From Pseudomonas putida (lineage in GTDB: Bacteria > Pseudomonadota > Gammaproteobacteria > Pseudomonadales > Pseudomonadaceae), in assembly GCA_029953615.1 (NCBI GenBank), contig CP124529.1:1888998-1952997 (forward strand): a stretch of 64,000 bases of DNA, written 5' to 3'. The notes under the pieces are model-generated. The model ran no database searches. It worked only from the letters and a program-made list of their open reading frames with translations, and was not told the DNA's origin. The translations under genes and the position numbers were made by a program. Shown piece by piece: positions 1 through 10,620 of the stretch (position 1 is its first letter; the number at the start of each line of letters is the position of its first letter).

Positions 1-293
1 GGCGCAGCCGTCGAAAAGCTCGGGCGCATGCCGTTGCGGGTGTCTGCCGCCAGGGTGAACTGCGACACCAGCAACAAACCTCCCCCGACATCCTTGAGCG
101 ACAGGTTCATCTTGCCCTGTTCGTCGCTGAACACCCGGTAGTTCAACAGCTTGTGCAACAGTTTGTCGGCCTGCTCACGGGAATCTTCAGGTTCGACGGC
201 CACCAGCACCAGCAAACCCTGGTCAATGGCACCCACCACCTCCCCCGCTACTTCCACCCGTGCGCCGCGCACACGTTGCAGCAGGCCCCTCAT
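1..293 (-). CDS. dtd: D-aminoacyl-tRNA deacylase, partial (3' end outside window)
   Basis: Reading the minus strand from the ATG at 291-293 gives a protein starting [15 protein letters not shown], which matches the start of the Dtd family. The conserved substrate-binding motif SQFTLAADT is present about 75-85 residues in. Dtd hydrolyses D-amino acids mischarged onto tRNA and so recycles the tRNA. Only about 97 codons are visible; the family is about 145 residues, so the C-terminal third lies beyond base 1. The start codon overlaps the stop codon of the upstream pip gene (ATGA), which suggests co-transcription and translational coupling. Confidence 0.9.
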   Translation of the reverse strand, partial: MRGLLQRVRGARVEVAGEVVGAIDQGLLVLVAVEPEDSREQADKLLHKLLNYRVFSDEQGKMNLSLKDVGGGLLLVSQFTLAADTRNGMRPSFSTAA

Positions 294-1261
294 GCTTCTT
301 CCAGGGGCAGGTCGAGCAGGCGCCGGGCCATCTGGTCGGCGGCGCGCACCAGGGCATCGGTGATGCCTGGCTCGGAAGCCGCGTGGCCAGCGTCACGGAT
401 CACCTTCAGTTCGCTGTTCGGCCAGGCCTGATGCAGCGCCCAAGCGTTGTCCAGCGGGCAGATCACATCATAGCGGCCATGCACGATCACCGCCGGCAGA
501 TGCGCGATTTTCGGCAGGTCGCGAATCAGCTGATCCGGCTCGAGGAAAGCATTGTTCATGAAGTAGTGGCATTCGATGCGGGCGATCGACAACGCGCGCT
601 GCGGCTCGGAGAAGCGATCGACCACCAGCGGGTTGGGGCGCAGGGTGGCGGTACGGCCCTCCCAGGTGGACCAGGCCTTGGCCGCGTGCATCTGGGCGAT
701 CTGGTCGGTGCCGGTCAGGCGCTTGTGGAAGGCCGACACCAGGTCACCACGCTCTTCCGGCGGGATCGGCGCGATGTAATCCTGCCAGTAGTCGGGGAAC
801 AGGCGGCTGGCGCCTTCCTGGTAGAACCACTGGATTTCCTGTGGCCTGCACAGAAAGATGCCGCGCAGGATCAGGCCATGCACCCGCTCGGGGTGCGTCT
901 GGGCGTAGGCCAGGGCCAGGGTGGAGCCCCATGAGCCACCAAACAGCACCCACTTGTCGATGCCAAGGTGCTCGCGAATACGCTCCAGGTCCTCGACCAG
1001 GTGCCAGGTGGTGTTGTTCTCCAGGCTCGCGTGCGGCGTGGAGCGGCCGCAGCCGCGCTGGTCGAAGGTGATGATGCGGTACAGCGTGGGGTCGAAGTAG
1101 CAGCGGCTCTGGGCATCGCAGCCTGCCCCCGGGCCACCGTGGATGAATACCACCGGCAGACCTTCTGGCGAGCCGCTTTCGTCGACATACAGCACATGCG
1201 GCGCTTCCACGGCCAGATCGTGCCGGGCGTAGGGTTTGATCTGCGGGTACAGGGTCTGCAT
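290..1261 (-). CDS. pip: Proline iminopeptidase
   Basis: This 323-residue protein is an alpha/beta-hydrolase that removes N-terminal proline from peptides in the cytoplasm. The oxyanion-hole motif HGGPGAGC is near residue 41 and the nucleophile elbow GGSWGS near residue 110. A late [10 protein letters not shown] segment would supply the catalytic histidine. Length and the full set of motifs fit peptidase family S33. It overlaps dtd by four bases, so the two probably form an operon. Confidence 0.93.
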   Translation of the reverse strand: MQTLYPQIKPYARHDLAVEAPHVLYVDESGSPEGLPVVFIHGGPGAGCDAQSRCYFDPTLYRIITFDQRGCGRSTPHASLENNTTWHLVEDLERIREHLGIDKWVLFGGSWGSTLALAYAQTHPERVHGLILRGIFLCRPQEIQWFYQEGASRLFPDYWQDYIAPIPPEERGDLVSAFHKRLTGTDQIAQMHAAKAWSTWEGRTATLRPNPLVVDRFSEPQRALSIARIECHYFMNNAFLEPDQLIRDLPKIAHLPAVIVHGRYDVICPLDNAWALHQAWPNSELKVIRDAGHAASEPGITDALVRAADQMARRLLDLPLEEA

Positions 1262-1428
1262 TGCGCACTCCGTGTGAGGATTATTCGGCCGTGGGCCATC
1301 ATAAACCTGAATTGCGCTTTCAGCACCGTCCTCTCTGACACGTCCGCTGCGCAGCGGCAGACATATCTACCTCCCACAGGCCAGACAACCCGCTGATAGT
1401 CCCTTGCCCTATCATGCGAGGCCGCAAT

Positions 1429-4400
1429 ATGCCAAACCCAGCGATTTCCCAGCCTGGCGTTCATTACGCCACCATCGAACGCAAGATCCCCGCCTGGCTC
1501 AAGCTTGCAACGCCCGAAACCCATCGCGCGATGCGCAACTGGCAGCAGGCCCACGCCTGGTTGCCGGCAGCCATCCAGCAGCAACCGGACGTCGCCAAGG
1601 CTTGGCAGGAAGAACATGCACGCCACCGCGAGCACCAGGCGCAGGTGCACAAACTGTTCGAGCGGCTACCAGACCTGGAAACCTACGCCAGCGAAACGCT
1701 GACCAAGGCGATCAAGCAGCGCTTCGGGCTTGACCTGGACGTACGCAACACCTACCTGGTCGATGCCCGCCTGATCGATAGCCGTAACGCGATAGACAGC
1801 CGTCAGGCGATCGATCGGGCCACCCGTTCGCTGCTCCACTGCGCGCTGCACAACTTCGACCAGGCCGCCGCTGGGGAGCATGGCATGGATGCGCCTGACG
1901 CCTTGCTGAAAAAGTCGGTCATGCTCGATCACCGCCGCTTCATGGGCACGGTGCCGATCAGCAACACGCTAGACATCACCGCCGAAGCGTTTGCCGACTT
2001 GTGTCGCGCCCTGGATATCGGCGGCAAGTACCATGAGCAGGTGCATGCCATCTACTACCCAGCGGGCATGCCGCGAGCAGACGCCGACCAAGCCGCACTG
2101 GCCGTCTATGAAACCTTGGGGCGCGCCGAGGTTTCGGCGTTCAGGCAATCGCTGCATTTCGCCCGGCTCAAGGGAGACATCAGCGAAACGCTGTACTCCG
2201 CCGCCCTTGCCGCGCCCCTTGACCAGCCGCCATCGGCCAACTCGGAAGTAACGTTCAGCTTGCTCGATTTGTGGGAGGCGGAACTGACCGGAGTCGTGCT
2301 CGTCACCCTGCAGGCAGCCGATCAACAGGCGGTAGCCCTGTATATCCCGGAAGACGGTACGCTGCCCCTCAAAGAGTTCACCAGCCAGGAAGCCTTGCTA
2401 GCCGAGCTCGGCGAAAGGCTGCAGGCCGATATCCACTACCTGGACAAACACATCGGCGACCGCGATAAACCATCAGTCATCGCCCGTCTCAAAGATCGGC
2501 TCACGCCTCTGGGCTGGAGTACCCGAGGGATCCACGAGCCTGTTGCGGACCTGCATGCCGCCCTGTATCCGGTGGCAAAACCATTCAGCCATGCGTTCCA
2601 GGGCGTCATGGCCTTCCAGAAAACCCAGCGCCATGAACAGGATGTGCTGTTTCATGCCATACCAACCGAGATCGTCGACCGGCGCACCGCTCAGGCGCAC
2701 CGGGAATTGATAGCGGGGCGCGTGCTGACCGCCCTGAACATCGCCGGGTTCTTCGTGCCTGGGCTGGGTGAGGCCATGCTGGCCGTGTGCGTGACTCAAT
2801 TGGCCTTCGAGGTGTATGACGGCATAGAGGCCTGGGAAAACGACGAGCGCGACATTGCCTATGGCTACCTGGTCGATGTGGTCGAGAACGTGGCGCTGAT
2901 GGCGGCGCTCAGCGCGACAGCCAAAGCCTTGAGGGGCGCAAAGGGCGGTGAAGCCGGCGCTGCCGTGGAGGGGCAGGAGACTGGCGCCAGCGATGATGAG
3001 GAAGCAGAAATAGAGCGTATTCCGGTGGAAACGCCATCATTCATCGAGGAACTGGAAGATGTGGAAACAGCCGATGGCCAGGTTCGCCTGTGGAAACCCG
3101 ACCTGGCGCCCTATCAGAGCAGCGAGAGACTGCCCGAAGGCCTGGAAGCAGACGCGTTGGGCCTACGCCAGCACAACGGCAGGCACTGGCTGGTTGTGCA
3201 GGGCGAGCAGTACATCGTCGAGCAGGCCGCAGCCACCGGCGAGTATCGCCTGCAGCACCCGCAAAATCCTCGGCGCTATCAACCACCCGTACGGCACAAT
3301 GGCGCCGGGGCCTGGTTGCTCGGAACGGATCGACCGCTGAGTTGGTCAGGCATGCAGTTGTTGCGTCGTATCGGCCACTTGAACGCGCATTTCGACGAGA
3401 CGACCCTGCAACGCATCGTGGCCCTCAGCGGCAGCGATGAAGACCAACTGCGCCGGGCCCTGGCGACGAACCAGCGGCTGCCAGCCTTGCTCGAGGATAC
3501 CCTGCAACGCTTCAGGCTGGACGAAAGCCTCCGCCTGCTACCCGATACCAGCACTCGCTCAGCCGAATTCCACAGGGCTTACAGCACCTTGCCGATTACC
3601 CTCGCACCGGGCGCCGAAGCCCTCCAGCGGGTTTACCCCCAACTGCCGGCGGTGGTCGCCAACGAACTGACACGCGCCGCCGGTACCAGCGAACTGCAGT
3701 TGCTCGAAAGCGGCAAGGTGCCGCTGCGCCTCAGCGAAGAACTTCGTGTCTACCGGCAACAAATCCGTCTTGCCCGCGCCTACGAAGGGCTGTACCTGCC
3801 CTGCGTACCGAACTGGGACAGCGACCGACTGATCGTGCATACCCTGGCGCAGCTACCGGGCTGGCCGGCCGAAACCCGGGTGAGGTTGCTGCAGCGCCTG
3901 TCGTGGCCGGCTCAGGACTATGAGCTGGGCCCGCTGGACGGGTATCCGTACAAGACCATTACCCATGCCGAGGCAGGGTATATCGTTCACGACGATAGCC
4001 AGCCAGGTGCAGCCATCAGCCTATACCCAAGCCTCTACGCGGCCTTGTACAAGGCGCTGCCGGCAGCCATGACCGAAATGCAAATCGCCGACCAGCAGGC
4101 GCTCGAACGCCTGGTCCAGGAAAGCCCGTTGCTACCCCGACCGGAACTGCGGGCACTTCTGGGCATGCAACCGGTGCGCCCCGGCTACCGCTCGCCCATG
4201 CGCCTGGCCGATGGTCGCCTGGGCTACCCGCTCAGTGGCGGCGGCGCGGCCGCACAAAGCGTTACCCGTCAACGCCTGCTCGAAGCCGTCGAAGCCACAG
4301 GGCTGGTCACGCATACCGGCCGCTCGGCAGACCAGATTCTGCTGGCACTCACCGGCACCGGCCGCACACCGCAGCAGATCCTCGAACACCTGCAAGCGTT

Positions 4401-6966
4401 GCTTGAACAACGCAACGAACTGCTAAGCCGGCTGGATGACTGGAGCGAAGCCATTTCCCCGGCAACCAATCAGGCAGCACGCGACTACGACAACCTGCGC
4501 AAAGCGATCCTGCAACATTGGTACGACGTCGCGCTGGATGAAAGCGCCGGGCATACCGCCGAGCTACGCATTACTCGCGTTCCTCTGGCCGACGTTCCTC
4601 TGACATTGCCCGACTTCTTCAATACTCGCGTGCGCAGCCTCAGCCTGGTCGACCTGCCTTCGGGGGCCCTGGCAGGCTGGGCGCAGAACGAACGCCTGTT
4701 ACAACGCCTGCTCAGGCAGATGCCACAGATCGAGTCCCTGGAAATCAGCCGGGCCTATGACCCCAGAGCCACACCATCGTCCTTCCTGTTCAGTATTCCT
4801 ACCATTACCGAGGCCCTGCCCGGCTTGCAGCGGCTGACGTTTACCAACCAGAACATCGCGCTGTCCGAAAGCGATCTGGGCCTGCTGTCGGGGCTCGGCC
4901 AATTGCGCTACCTGGACTTGAGCGGCAATCGCGTGGCACAGAACAACAGCCCGAGTTTCCACGAACTGTCCCTGGATTACCTGGGCCTTAACCAGATGCA
5001 GTTGTCCCAATGGCCCATCGGCATTGGCAGCGATGCCCTTGGGCGCATCGCCCACTTGTCCCTGCGCGACAACAACCTCAGGTCGTTGCCTTCGTTCCTG
5101 CTCAATGAAGCAGGCAGCATGGCCACCCCGCCAGTAATTTCGCTGCAGGGCAACAGCATCAATGAAAACGACCTGCAGCGCTTGCTGCTCAATGAGCGCA
5201 TCGACATGTCCGGTATCAGCACCGACCAGTCTGCCGCACTCACCGAGCAGCTGACCCGTATCCGCAATGAGCGACAGCAGATGCGTGATGCTATCGATGG
5301 CTGGGCCCACGCCTCCAGCTCGAGCAACCCGCTGACCCAGGAAGCACTGACGGACAGGCAGCGCATCGGAACTGCGATCAGTGATTTCTGGCAGCAGCAG
5401 GAGCGGGGGCAGCTGTACCTGCGGCTGCAACTCGAGGACGTGGCCATCGAGCATTTCCCCCGACGGCTTCCAGCGTTCTTCGGCGAGCGCGTACGGGCGC
5501 TGAGCCTGACCCGTCTGCGTGGCAGCGCTTCGCAGCTCGATGAACTGTTACGGCGCTTTCCCAATGTCACCCGCTTGACCATCGATGGCCATCAGGCAGC
5601 GACCCCCGCACTGGCCTCTGCCCTGGCGTGCCTGCCGCAGCTCACTTTCCTGGAGTTTCGCAACATGGGCCTGGAAATCGACCAGTCCATGCTGGAAGTC
5701 TTCGCGGGGCTGGAACAGCTCACCTCGATAGACCTGTCCGGCAACCGTGTGGGGACCATCAACCAGGTGCCCGCACAGTTATCCCACAACCTGCAATCGC
5801 TGGCGCTGACCAACATGAACCTCCAGGCTTGGCCAAGCTGGTGTGACAGCCTGCTGCCCCTCGAGCTGCTTGACTTGAGCTCGAACAATATCAGCCAGTT
5901 GCCCGAGCACATCCTGTCGAACCTGAACAACCCGATGCCGATTTCGTCGATCGCGCTGTTCGACAATCCCTTACCACTCGATACCATCCTGCGCGTGCGG
6001 GCATTCTCGGACAGCCAGCACAGCTACTCCTTCGCCCTGGATATCCCAGGCAACCTGCAGTTGGTCGATTCCTCGAGCGAAGGCTCCCTGGATCACCCTC
6101 ACTTCCCCCTGCTCGGCGACGATACGCCCAGGCTGGAGGACTGGATGCTCGGCAACGAGGCACAGAACGAGGCTTTGCAGGACTGCTGGGCACGCCTGGA
6201 GGGCAGCGACCTGTTGCGCTTGGTGGGCCGGTTGCACAATGCCGCTCCCTACGCCGATCCCAAAACCCGAACCACCTTCTGCGAGCGGGTGCGCCTGATT
6301 CTGGTAGCAGCAGTCAGCAACGAGATAGAACGCGCAACGATGGAGCAGATCGCCGTGGAAGCCTTGCCTGACCCTGTGACCAAAGTGGTGCCCACCTGCC
6401 ATGATGGTGCACTGCAGACGTTCAACAATATCGAACTGTACCTGATGAACCAGCGCCTGCTGATCGACGCTGGCGATACGCTGAAAGCGCTGCGCCGACG
6501 GCTGTTGCAACTATTCCGGATCAATCAGCTGGAGGAACTGGCCAAACACAGGACTGGCTCGGGTGACAAAGTCTCGGTGAGCCTGGCCTACCGCCGCGAA
6601 CTGGCCAAGGAGCTGGACCTGCCGATTTCCGACCGCATGCGTTTCCGAGGTGCCGCGAACCTGGCGGCCGGTGAGCTGGCCAGCGTGCTGGAAAAGGTCC
6701 GCCAAAGTGAACTGAGCGATGCACTGATCGACTATATGCTGGCAAATAGCGACTGGACCACGCGCCTGCGCATCGAACATGCCGATCGTTTTGGCGAAAT
6801 AGATACACGCTACCGCATGCGCGTGCTTGAACTGGCCAGCAAGGACCACCCGCTTCAGGACGAGTTGAACCTGCAGCAAGGTCTGCTGGAAGACAAGCAA
6901 CAGGAAGAGCGCGAGCTGCTGCGTGAACTTACCCTCGCGCAGATCAACAGCAACGCTGGCAACTGA
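1429..6966 (+). CDS. Giant LRR protein with NEL-type E3 ubiquitin ligase-like C-terminus (toxin/effector-like)
   Basis: I choose the ATG at 1429 (1845 residues) because GCGAGG lies just upstream; the in-frame ATG at 1414 has no visible ribosome site. The N-terminal ~500 residues resemble the large toxin-like region (DUF6543, 'dermonecrotic toxin' type) of pseudomonad proteins. Hydrophobic helices lie at about residues 424-469 and 475-501. Two leucine-rich-repeat blocks follow, about 1065-1253 and 1353-1500, with repeats such as LRYLDLSGNRV and LELLDLSSNNISQLP. The C-terminus (about 1550-1845) looks like an NEL domain: it has the CxD motif as TCHDGALQTF with Cys1657 as candidate catalytic residue, then an LFRINQLEELA helix and LAYRRELAKELDLP. 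NEL proteins such as IpaH/SspH are host-directed E3 ligases delivered by type III secretion. No signal peptide or secretion genes are seen here, so delivery and target are unknown. Confidence 0.8.
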   Translation: MPNPAISQPGVHYATIERKIPAWLKLATPETHRAMRNWQQAHAWLPAAIQQQPDVAKAWQEEHARHREHQAQVHKLFERLPDLETYASETLTKAIKQRFGLDLDVRNTYLVDARLIDSRNAIDSRQAIDRATRSLLHCALHNFDQAAAGEHGMDAPDALLKKSVMLDHRRFMGTVPISNTLDITAEAFADLCRALDIGGKYHEQVHAIYYPAGMPRADADQAALAVYETLGRAEVSAFRQSLHFARLKGDISETLYSAALAAPLDQPPSANSEVTFSLLDLWEAELTGVVLVTLQAADQQAVALYIPEDGTLPLKEFTSQEALLAELGERLQADIHYLDKHIGDRDKPSVIARLKDRLTPLGWSTRGIHEPVADLHAALYPVAKPFSHAFQGVMAFQKTQRHEQDVLFHAIPTEIVDRRTAQAHRELIAGRVLTALNIAGFFVPGLGEAMLAVCVTQLAFEVYDGIEAWENDERDIAYGYLVDVVENVALMAALSATAKALRGAKGGEAGAAVEGQETGASDDEEAEIERIPVETPSFIEELEDVETADGQVRLWKPDLAPYQSSERLPEGLEADALGLRQHNGRHWLVVQGEQYIVEQAAATGEYRLQHPQNPRRYQPPVRHNGAGAWLLGTDRPLSWSGMQLLRRIGHLNAHFDETTLQRIVALSGSDEDQLRRALATNQRLPALLEDTLQRFRLDESLRLLPDTSTRSAEFHRAYSTLPITLAPGAEALQRVYPQLPAVVANELTRAAGTSELQLLESGKVPLRLSEELRVYRQQIRLARAYEGLYLPCVPNWDSDRLIVHTLAQLPGWPAETRVRLLQRLSWPAQDYELGPLDGYPYKTITHAEAGYIVHDDSQPGAAISLYPSLYAALYKALPAAMTEMQIADQQALERLVQESPLLPRPELRALLGMQPVRPGYRSPMRLADGRLGYPLSGGGAAAQSVTRQRLLEAVEATGLVTHTGRSADQILLALTGTGRTPQQILEHLQALLEQRNELLSRLDDWSEAISPATNQAARDYDNLRKAILQHWYDVALDESAGHTAELRITRVPLADVPLTLPDFFNTRVRSLSLVDLPSGALAGWAQNERLLQRLLRQMPQIESLEISRAYDPRATPSSFLFSIPTITEALPGLQRLTFTNQNIALSESDLGLLSGLGQLRYLDLSGNRVAQNNSPSFHELSLDYLGLNQMQLSQWPIGIGSDALGRIAHLSLRDNNLRSLPSFLLNEAGSMATPPVISLQGNSINENDLQRLLLNERIDMSGISTDQSAALTEQLTRIRNERQQMRDAIDGWAHASSSSNPLTQEALTDRQRIGTAISDFWQQQERGQLYLRLQLEDVAIEHFPRRLPAFFGERVRALSLTRLRGSASQLDELLRRFPNVTRLTIDGHQAATPALASALACLPQLTFLEFRNMGLEIDQSMLEVFAGLEQLTSIDLSGNRVGTINQVPAQLSHNLQSLALTNMNLQAWPSWCDSLLPLELLDLSSNNISQLPEHILSNLNNPMPISSIALFDNPLPLDTILRVRAFSDSQHSYSFALDIPGNLQLVDSSSEGSLDHPHFPLLGDDTPRLEDWMLGNEAQNEALQDCWARLEGSDLLRLVGRLHNAAPYADPKTRTTFCERVRLILVAAVSNEIERATMEQIAVEALPDPVTKVVPTCHDGALQTFNNIELYLMNQRLLIDAGDTLKALRRRLLQLFRINQLEELAKHRTGSGDKVSVSLAYRRELAKELDLPISDRMRFRGAANLAAGELASVLEKVRQSELSDALIDYMLANSDWTTRLRIEHADRFGEIDTRYRMRVLELASKDHPLQDELNLQQGLLEDKQQEERELLRELTLAQINSNAGN

Positions 6967-7026
6967 CGCCGGCTGACTGGCGACGCGCATGCCCTGCATC
7001 GCGTCGCCGCTTTCAACCGCAGAAGG

Positions 7027-7830
7027 TTACCGCCCGTACCGCTCCGCGCCCCACGCCAGCAGTGCCTGCAACAGCCCCCTCAGTACCTGCTGCGTCGGCC
7101 GGGCCAGGTCTTCTCGGTAGGTGAACGGCTCGGTTTCCTCCATGTAGGTGCTTTGCGCCAGCTCCAGCTGTACCGCATGAACATGGTTGGCCGGGTCGCC
7201 GTAATGGCGGGTGATATGCCCGCCCTTGAAACGCCCGTTGAGCACATGGCTATAGCCTTGCGCCTGGGCACATACCGCTTGCAACCGCTCGGCCAGTTCC
7301 GGATCGCAACTGGCGCCGTTGAAAGTGCCCAGGTTGAAATCCGGCAGCTTGCCGTCGAACAGGTGCGGAATCAGCGAGCGGATCGAATGGGCGTCCCACA
7401 GCAGGGCGTAGCCGAACTGCTCACGCAGCCGCGCCAGCTCGCGACGAATCGTGTCGTGGTAGGGTCGCCAGATCTGCTCCAGATACTGCTTGTGTTCCTC
7501 GCCAGTCGGCTCCAGCCCGTCCTTGAACAATGGCTCGCCATCGAACAGCGTGGCCGGGTACAGGCCGGTGGTGGCCCCGGCGTACAGCGGCTTGTCGTCA
7601 TCCGGGCGGTTCAGGTCGATGACGAAACGCGAATACTCCGCCGCCACCACACTGGCGCCCATGTCACGGGCAAAGTCATACAGCCGTGGAATATGCCAGT
7701 CGGTGTCCGGCAGGCTGCTCGCCCGGTCGACCAGGCCGTCTCGTACCGCCGGCGACAGTTTCAGGCCGGCATGCGGCATGCTGATCAGCAGCGGCAGGCG
7801 GCCCTGGTGAAAACTCAGTACCTTGTCCAT
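7027..7830 (-). CDS. hutG: N-formylglutamate deformylase
   Basis: The 267-residue product matches the formylglutamate amidohydrolase family (PLLISMPHAGLKLSP start, then DTDWHIPRLYDFA and LWDAHSIRS). It cleaves N-formylglutamate to glutamate and formate, the last step of the five-step histidine pathway, which needs HutF as partner; hutF is present at 15616. It is the last gene of the minus-strand hut run and starts 10 bases after the hutI stop. Confidence 0.94.
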   Translation of the reverse strand: MDKVLSFHQGRLPLLISMPHAGLKLSPAVRDGLVDRASSLPDTDWHIPRLYDFARDMGASVVAAEYSRFVIDLNRPDDDKPLYAGATTGLYPATLFDGEPLFKDGLEPTGEEHKQYLEQIWRPYHDTIRRELARLREQFGYALLWDAHSIRSLIPHLFDGKLPDFNLGTFNGASCDPELAERLQAVCAQAQGYSHVLNGRFKGGHITRHYGDPANHVHAVQLELAQSTYMEETEPFTYREDLARPTQQVLRGLLQALLAWGAERYGR

Positions 7831-7840
7831 CGTGCCTCAC

Positions 7841-9046
7841 TCAGTTGGAAATCTCGTAGCCCTTGCGCACCACGCGCTTGGGCAGGTCGCCGCCCAGCCA
7901 GTAGGCAAGGTCAGCGGGGCGTTCGATCTGCCAGGCAACGAAGTCGGCGACCTTGCCCACTTCCAGCGAGCCGTGGCTGTCGCCCAGGCCCAGCGCCGTG
8001 GCGGCGTGCACGGTGACACCGGCCAGGGCTTCTTCCGGGGTCATGCGGAAACAGGTACAGCCCATGTTCAGCATCAGCCGCAGCGACAGCCCGGGCGAGG
8101 TGCCCGGGTTGAGGTCGCTGGCCAGGGCAATCTTCACGCCGTGACGGCGCAGTGCATCCATCGGCGGCAGCTGGGTTTCGCGCAGGAAGTAGAACGCGCC
8201 CGGCAGCAGCACGGCGACCGTGCCGGCTTTTGCCATGGCAATGACGTCGTCCTCGGTCATGAACTCCAGGTGGTCGGCCGACAGCGCCTGGTAGCGCGCC
8301 GCCAGGCTGGAACCGTGCAGCGACGACAGCTGTTCGGCGTGCAGCTTGACCGGCAGGCCCAGCTCGCGCGCCTTGATGAACAGCCGCTCGACCTGGGCCG
8401 GGGAAAACGCCAGGTGTTCGCAGAAGGCATCAACGGCGTCCACCAGGCCCTCGGCGGCCAAGGCCGGCAGCATTTCGTCGCAAATGTGCGCGATGTAGTC
8501 GTCGGCCCGGCCGGCGTACTCCGGCGGCAGGGCGTGGGCGGCCAGGCAGGTTGCACGCACCGCCAAAGGCAGTTCGTCGGCCAGGCGCCGGGCCACGCGC
8601 AGCATCTTGCGCTCATTGGCCAGGTCCAGGCCGTAGCCGGACTTGATCTCGAGGGTGGTCACACCATCGCGCATCAGTGCCTGGACCCGCTGGCGAGCAC
8701 TGGCGAACAACTCGTCCTCGCTGGCCGCGCGGGTGGCCCGCACGGTGCTGGCGATGCCACCGCCCTGTGCGGCAATTTCGGCATAGCTCACGCCCTGAAG
8801 GCGCTGCTCGAACTCACCGCTGCGGTTGCCGCCGAACACCGCGTGGGTGTGGCAGTCGATCAGCCCCGGGGTGACCCAGGCACCGCCCAGGTCCACCGTG
8901 CGCTCAGCCTCGACCGACGCCAGCTCGGTGCGCGGGCCGATCCATTCGATCAGCCCGTCACGGGTGACGATGGCCGCGTCCTCGATGGCCGAGTAACGGC
9001 CCTCGGCCATGGTTGCCACATGGCAGTGCTGCCAGACGGTTCTCAT
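7841..9046 (-). CDS. hutI: Imidazolonepropionase
   Basis: This 401-residue metal-dependent amidohydrolase opens the ring of imidazolonepropionate to give formiminoglutamate. Visible family motifs are the metal site [20 protein letters not shown], and [11 protein letters not shown] near the C-terminus. A longer reading from a TTG at 9050-9052 is possible, but the ATG at 9044-9046 follows AAGGAGA at proper spacing and gives the usual start [13 protein letters not shown]. It sits between hutT and hutG. Confidence 0.95.
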   Translation of the reverse strand: MRTVWQHCHVATMAEGRYSAIEDAAIVTRDGLIEWIGPRTELASVEAERTVDLGGAWVTPGLIDCHTHAVFGGNRSGEFEQRLQGVSYAEIAAQGGGIASTVRATRAASEDELFASARQRVQALMRDGVTTLEIKSGYGLDLANERKMLRVARRLADELPLAVRATCLAAHALPPEYAGRADDYIAHICDEMLPALAAEGLVDAVDAFCEHLAFSPAQVERLFIKARELGLPVKLHAEQLSSLHGSSLAARYQALSADHLEFMTEDDVIAMAKAGTVAVLLPGAFYFLRETQLPPMDALRRHGVKIALASDLNPGTSPGLSLRLMLNMGCTCFRMTPEEALAGVTVHAATALGLGDSHGSLEVGKVADFVAWQIERPADLAYWLGGDLPKRVVRKGYEISN

Positions 9047-9062
9047 GCACAATCTCCTTTTA

Positions 9063-10469
9063 CTAGCGGTGCAACTCGGCAGGCTCTGCTACCGGCTGGC
9101 CCTGCCCGGCGCGTGGCTTGCACCACAGCAGGTAGGACGCCACCAGGAACACCACCCAGACCACGCCGACAAACAATGCCGCCTGGGTATCCGGGAAGTA
9201 ACCGAGCACGCCAAAGATGAACACCATGAAAGCAATGGCCATGGCCGGGCCGTAAGGCCAGAACGGTACCGGGAACTGCAGCTGGGCCACCTGTTCACGG
9301 CTCATGCTGCGGCGCATGGCCACCTGGGTGAGCAGGATCATCAGCCACACCCACACGGTGGCGAAGGTGGCGATCGAGGCGATCAGCAGGAACACGTTCT
9401 CCGGGATCAGGTAGTTGAGCAGCACGCCGATCAGCAGCGCAGCGCCCATCACCACCACGGTCATCCACGGCACGCCATGTTTCGCGACAGCTTGCTGAAG
9501 CCGCGCGGGGCGTGGCCTTGCTGAGCGAGGCCGTACATCATGCGGCCGGCGCCGAAAATGTCGCTGTTAATGGCCGAGATCGCGGCGGAAATCACCACGA
9601 TGTTCAGCACCGCGGCGGCGGAGCCGATGCCCAGGTTGCTGAAAATCTGCACGAACGGGCTGCCCTGGCTGCCGATTTGCGGCCATGGGTACAGGCACAT
9701 CAGCACGAACAGGGTGAGCACATAGAACAGCAGGATGCGCAGTGGAACGGCATTGATCGCCTTGGGGATGACCCGCTGCGGGTCCTTGGCCTCACCGGCA
9801 GTGACGCCGATGATCTCGATGCCGCCGAAGGCGAACATCACCACGGCAAAGGAGGCGATCAGGCCACCCACGCCATTGGGCATGAAGCCACCATGGTCGA
9901 ACAGGTTGCTGACACCCACGGCATGCCCGGTGCCTACCTGGCTGAAGCCGAAGGCCATGATGCCGAGGCCGGCCAGGATCATCGTCCACGATGGCGCCGA
10001 CCTTGAGCAGCGACAGCCAGAATTCCATTTCGCCAAAGACCTTGACGTTGCACAGGTTGAGGCCGCCGATCAGGAAGACGATGCCCAGCACCCAGATCCA
10101 GCGGGCCACTTCCGGGAACCAGAAGCCCATGTAGATACCGAAGGCGGTGACATCGGCGATGGCGACAATGACCATCTCGAAGGCGTAGGTCCAGCCGAGG
10201 ATAAAGCCTGCCATTGGGCCGAGATAGGTGCTGGCGTAGTGGCCGAACGAGCCGGCAACCGGGTTGTGCACAGCCATTTCGCCGAGGGCGCGCATGACCA
10301 TGAACACCGCGGCGCCGCCGATCAGGTAAGCCAGCAGCACGGCCGGGCCGGCCATCTGAATGGCCGAGGCGGAGCCGTAGAACAGCCCGGTACCGATGGC
10401 GGAACCGAGGGCCATGAAGCGGATGTGGCGGGCACTTAGCCCGCGTTTGAGACCTTGAGCTTGTTGCAT
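9063..10469 (-). pseudogene. hutT: Histidine/amino-acid permease, interrupted by two frameshifts
   Basis: The conceptual product is an amino-acid permease of the APC family (AAT type), starting [32 protein letters not shown], with about 12 membrane segments. It should import histidine (or urocanate) for the Hut enzymes. The reading frame breaks twice. Near 9985 one extra base (T on the plus strand) disrupts GAIV-AMILAGLG. Near 9483-9486 a second indel (two extra bases or one missing) disrupts [14 protein letters not shown]. The segments before and after lie in the same frame and the middle one in another. All three are well conserved, so either the mutations are recent or the sequence has errors. 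SD AAGGA precedes the ATG. Confidence 0.85.
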
Positions 10470-10507
10470 GTCACGTCCTTAAATTGTTTTTGTGGTCGTG
10501 AGATCGA

Positions 10508-10614
10508 AGGGGCTGCCTTGCAGCCCTTTCGCAGCACAAGGCTGCTCCTACAAGGGAGCGCGTCGCCTTGCAGGAGCAGCCTTGTGCTGCGAATGGGCCG
10601 CACGGCGGCCCCAG
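10508..10614. repeat. REP-like palindrome, class B
   Basis: This is an imperfect inverted repeat between hutH and hutT. The left arm contains GCAGCACAAGGCTGCTCCTA and the right arm the complementary form. The same sequence type recurs at 14056 and 18130. It lies inside the presumed hut operon, so it could modulate mRNA stability or partial termination between hutH and hutT. Confidence 0.8.
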
Positions 10615-10620
10615 GGGGCA

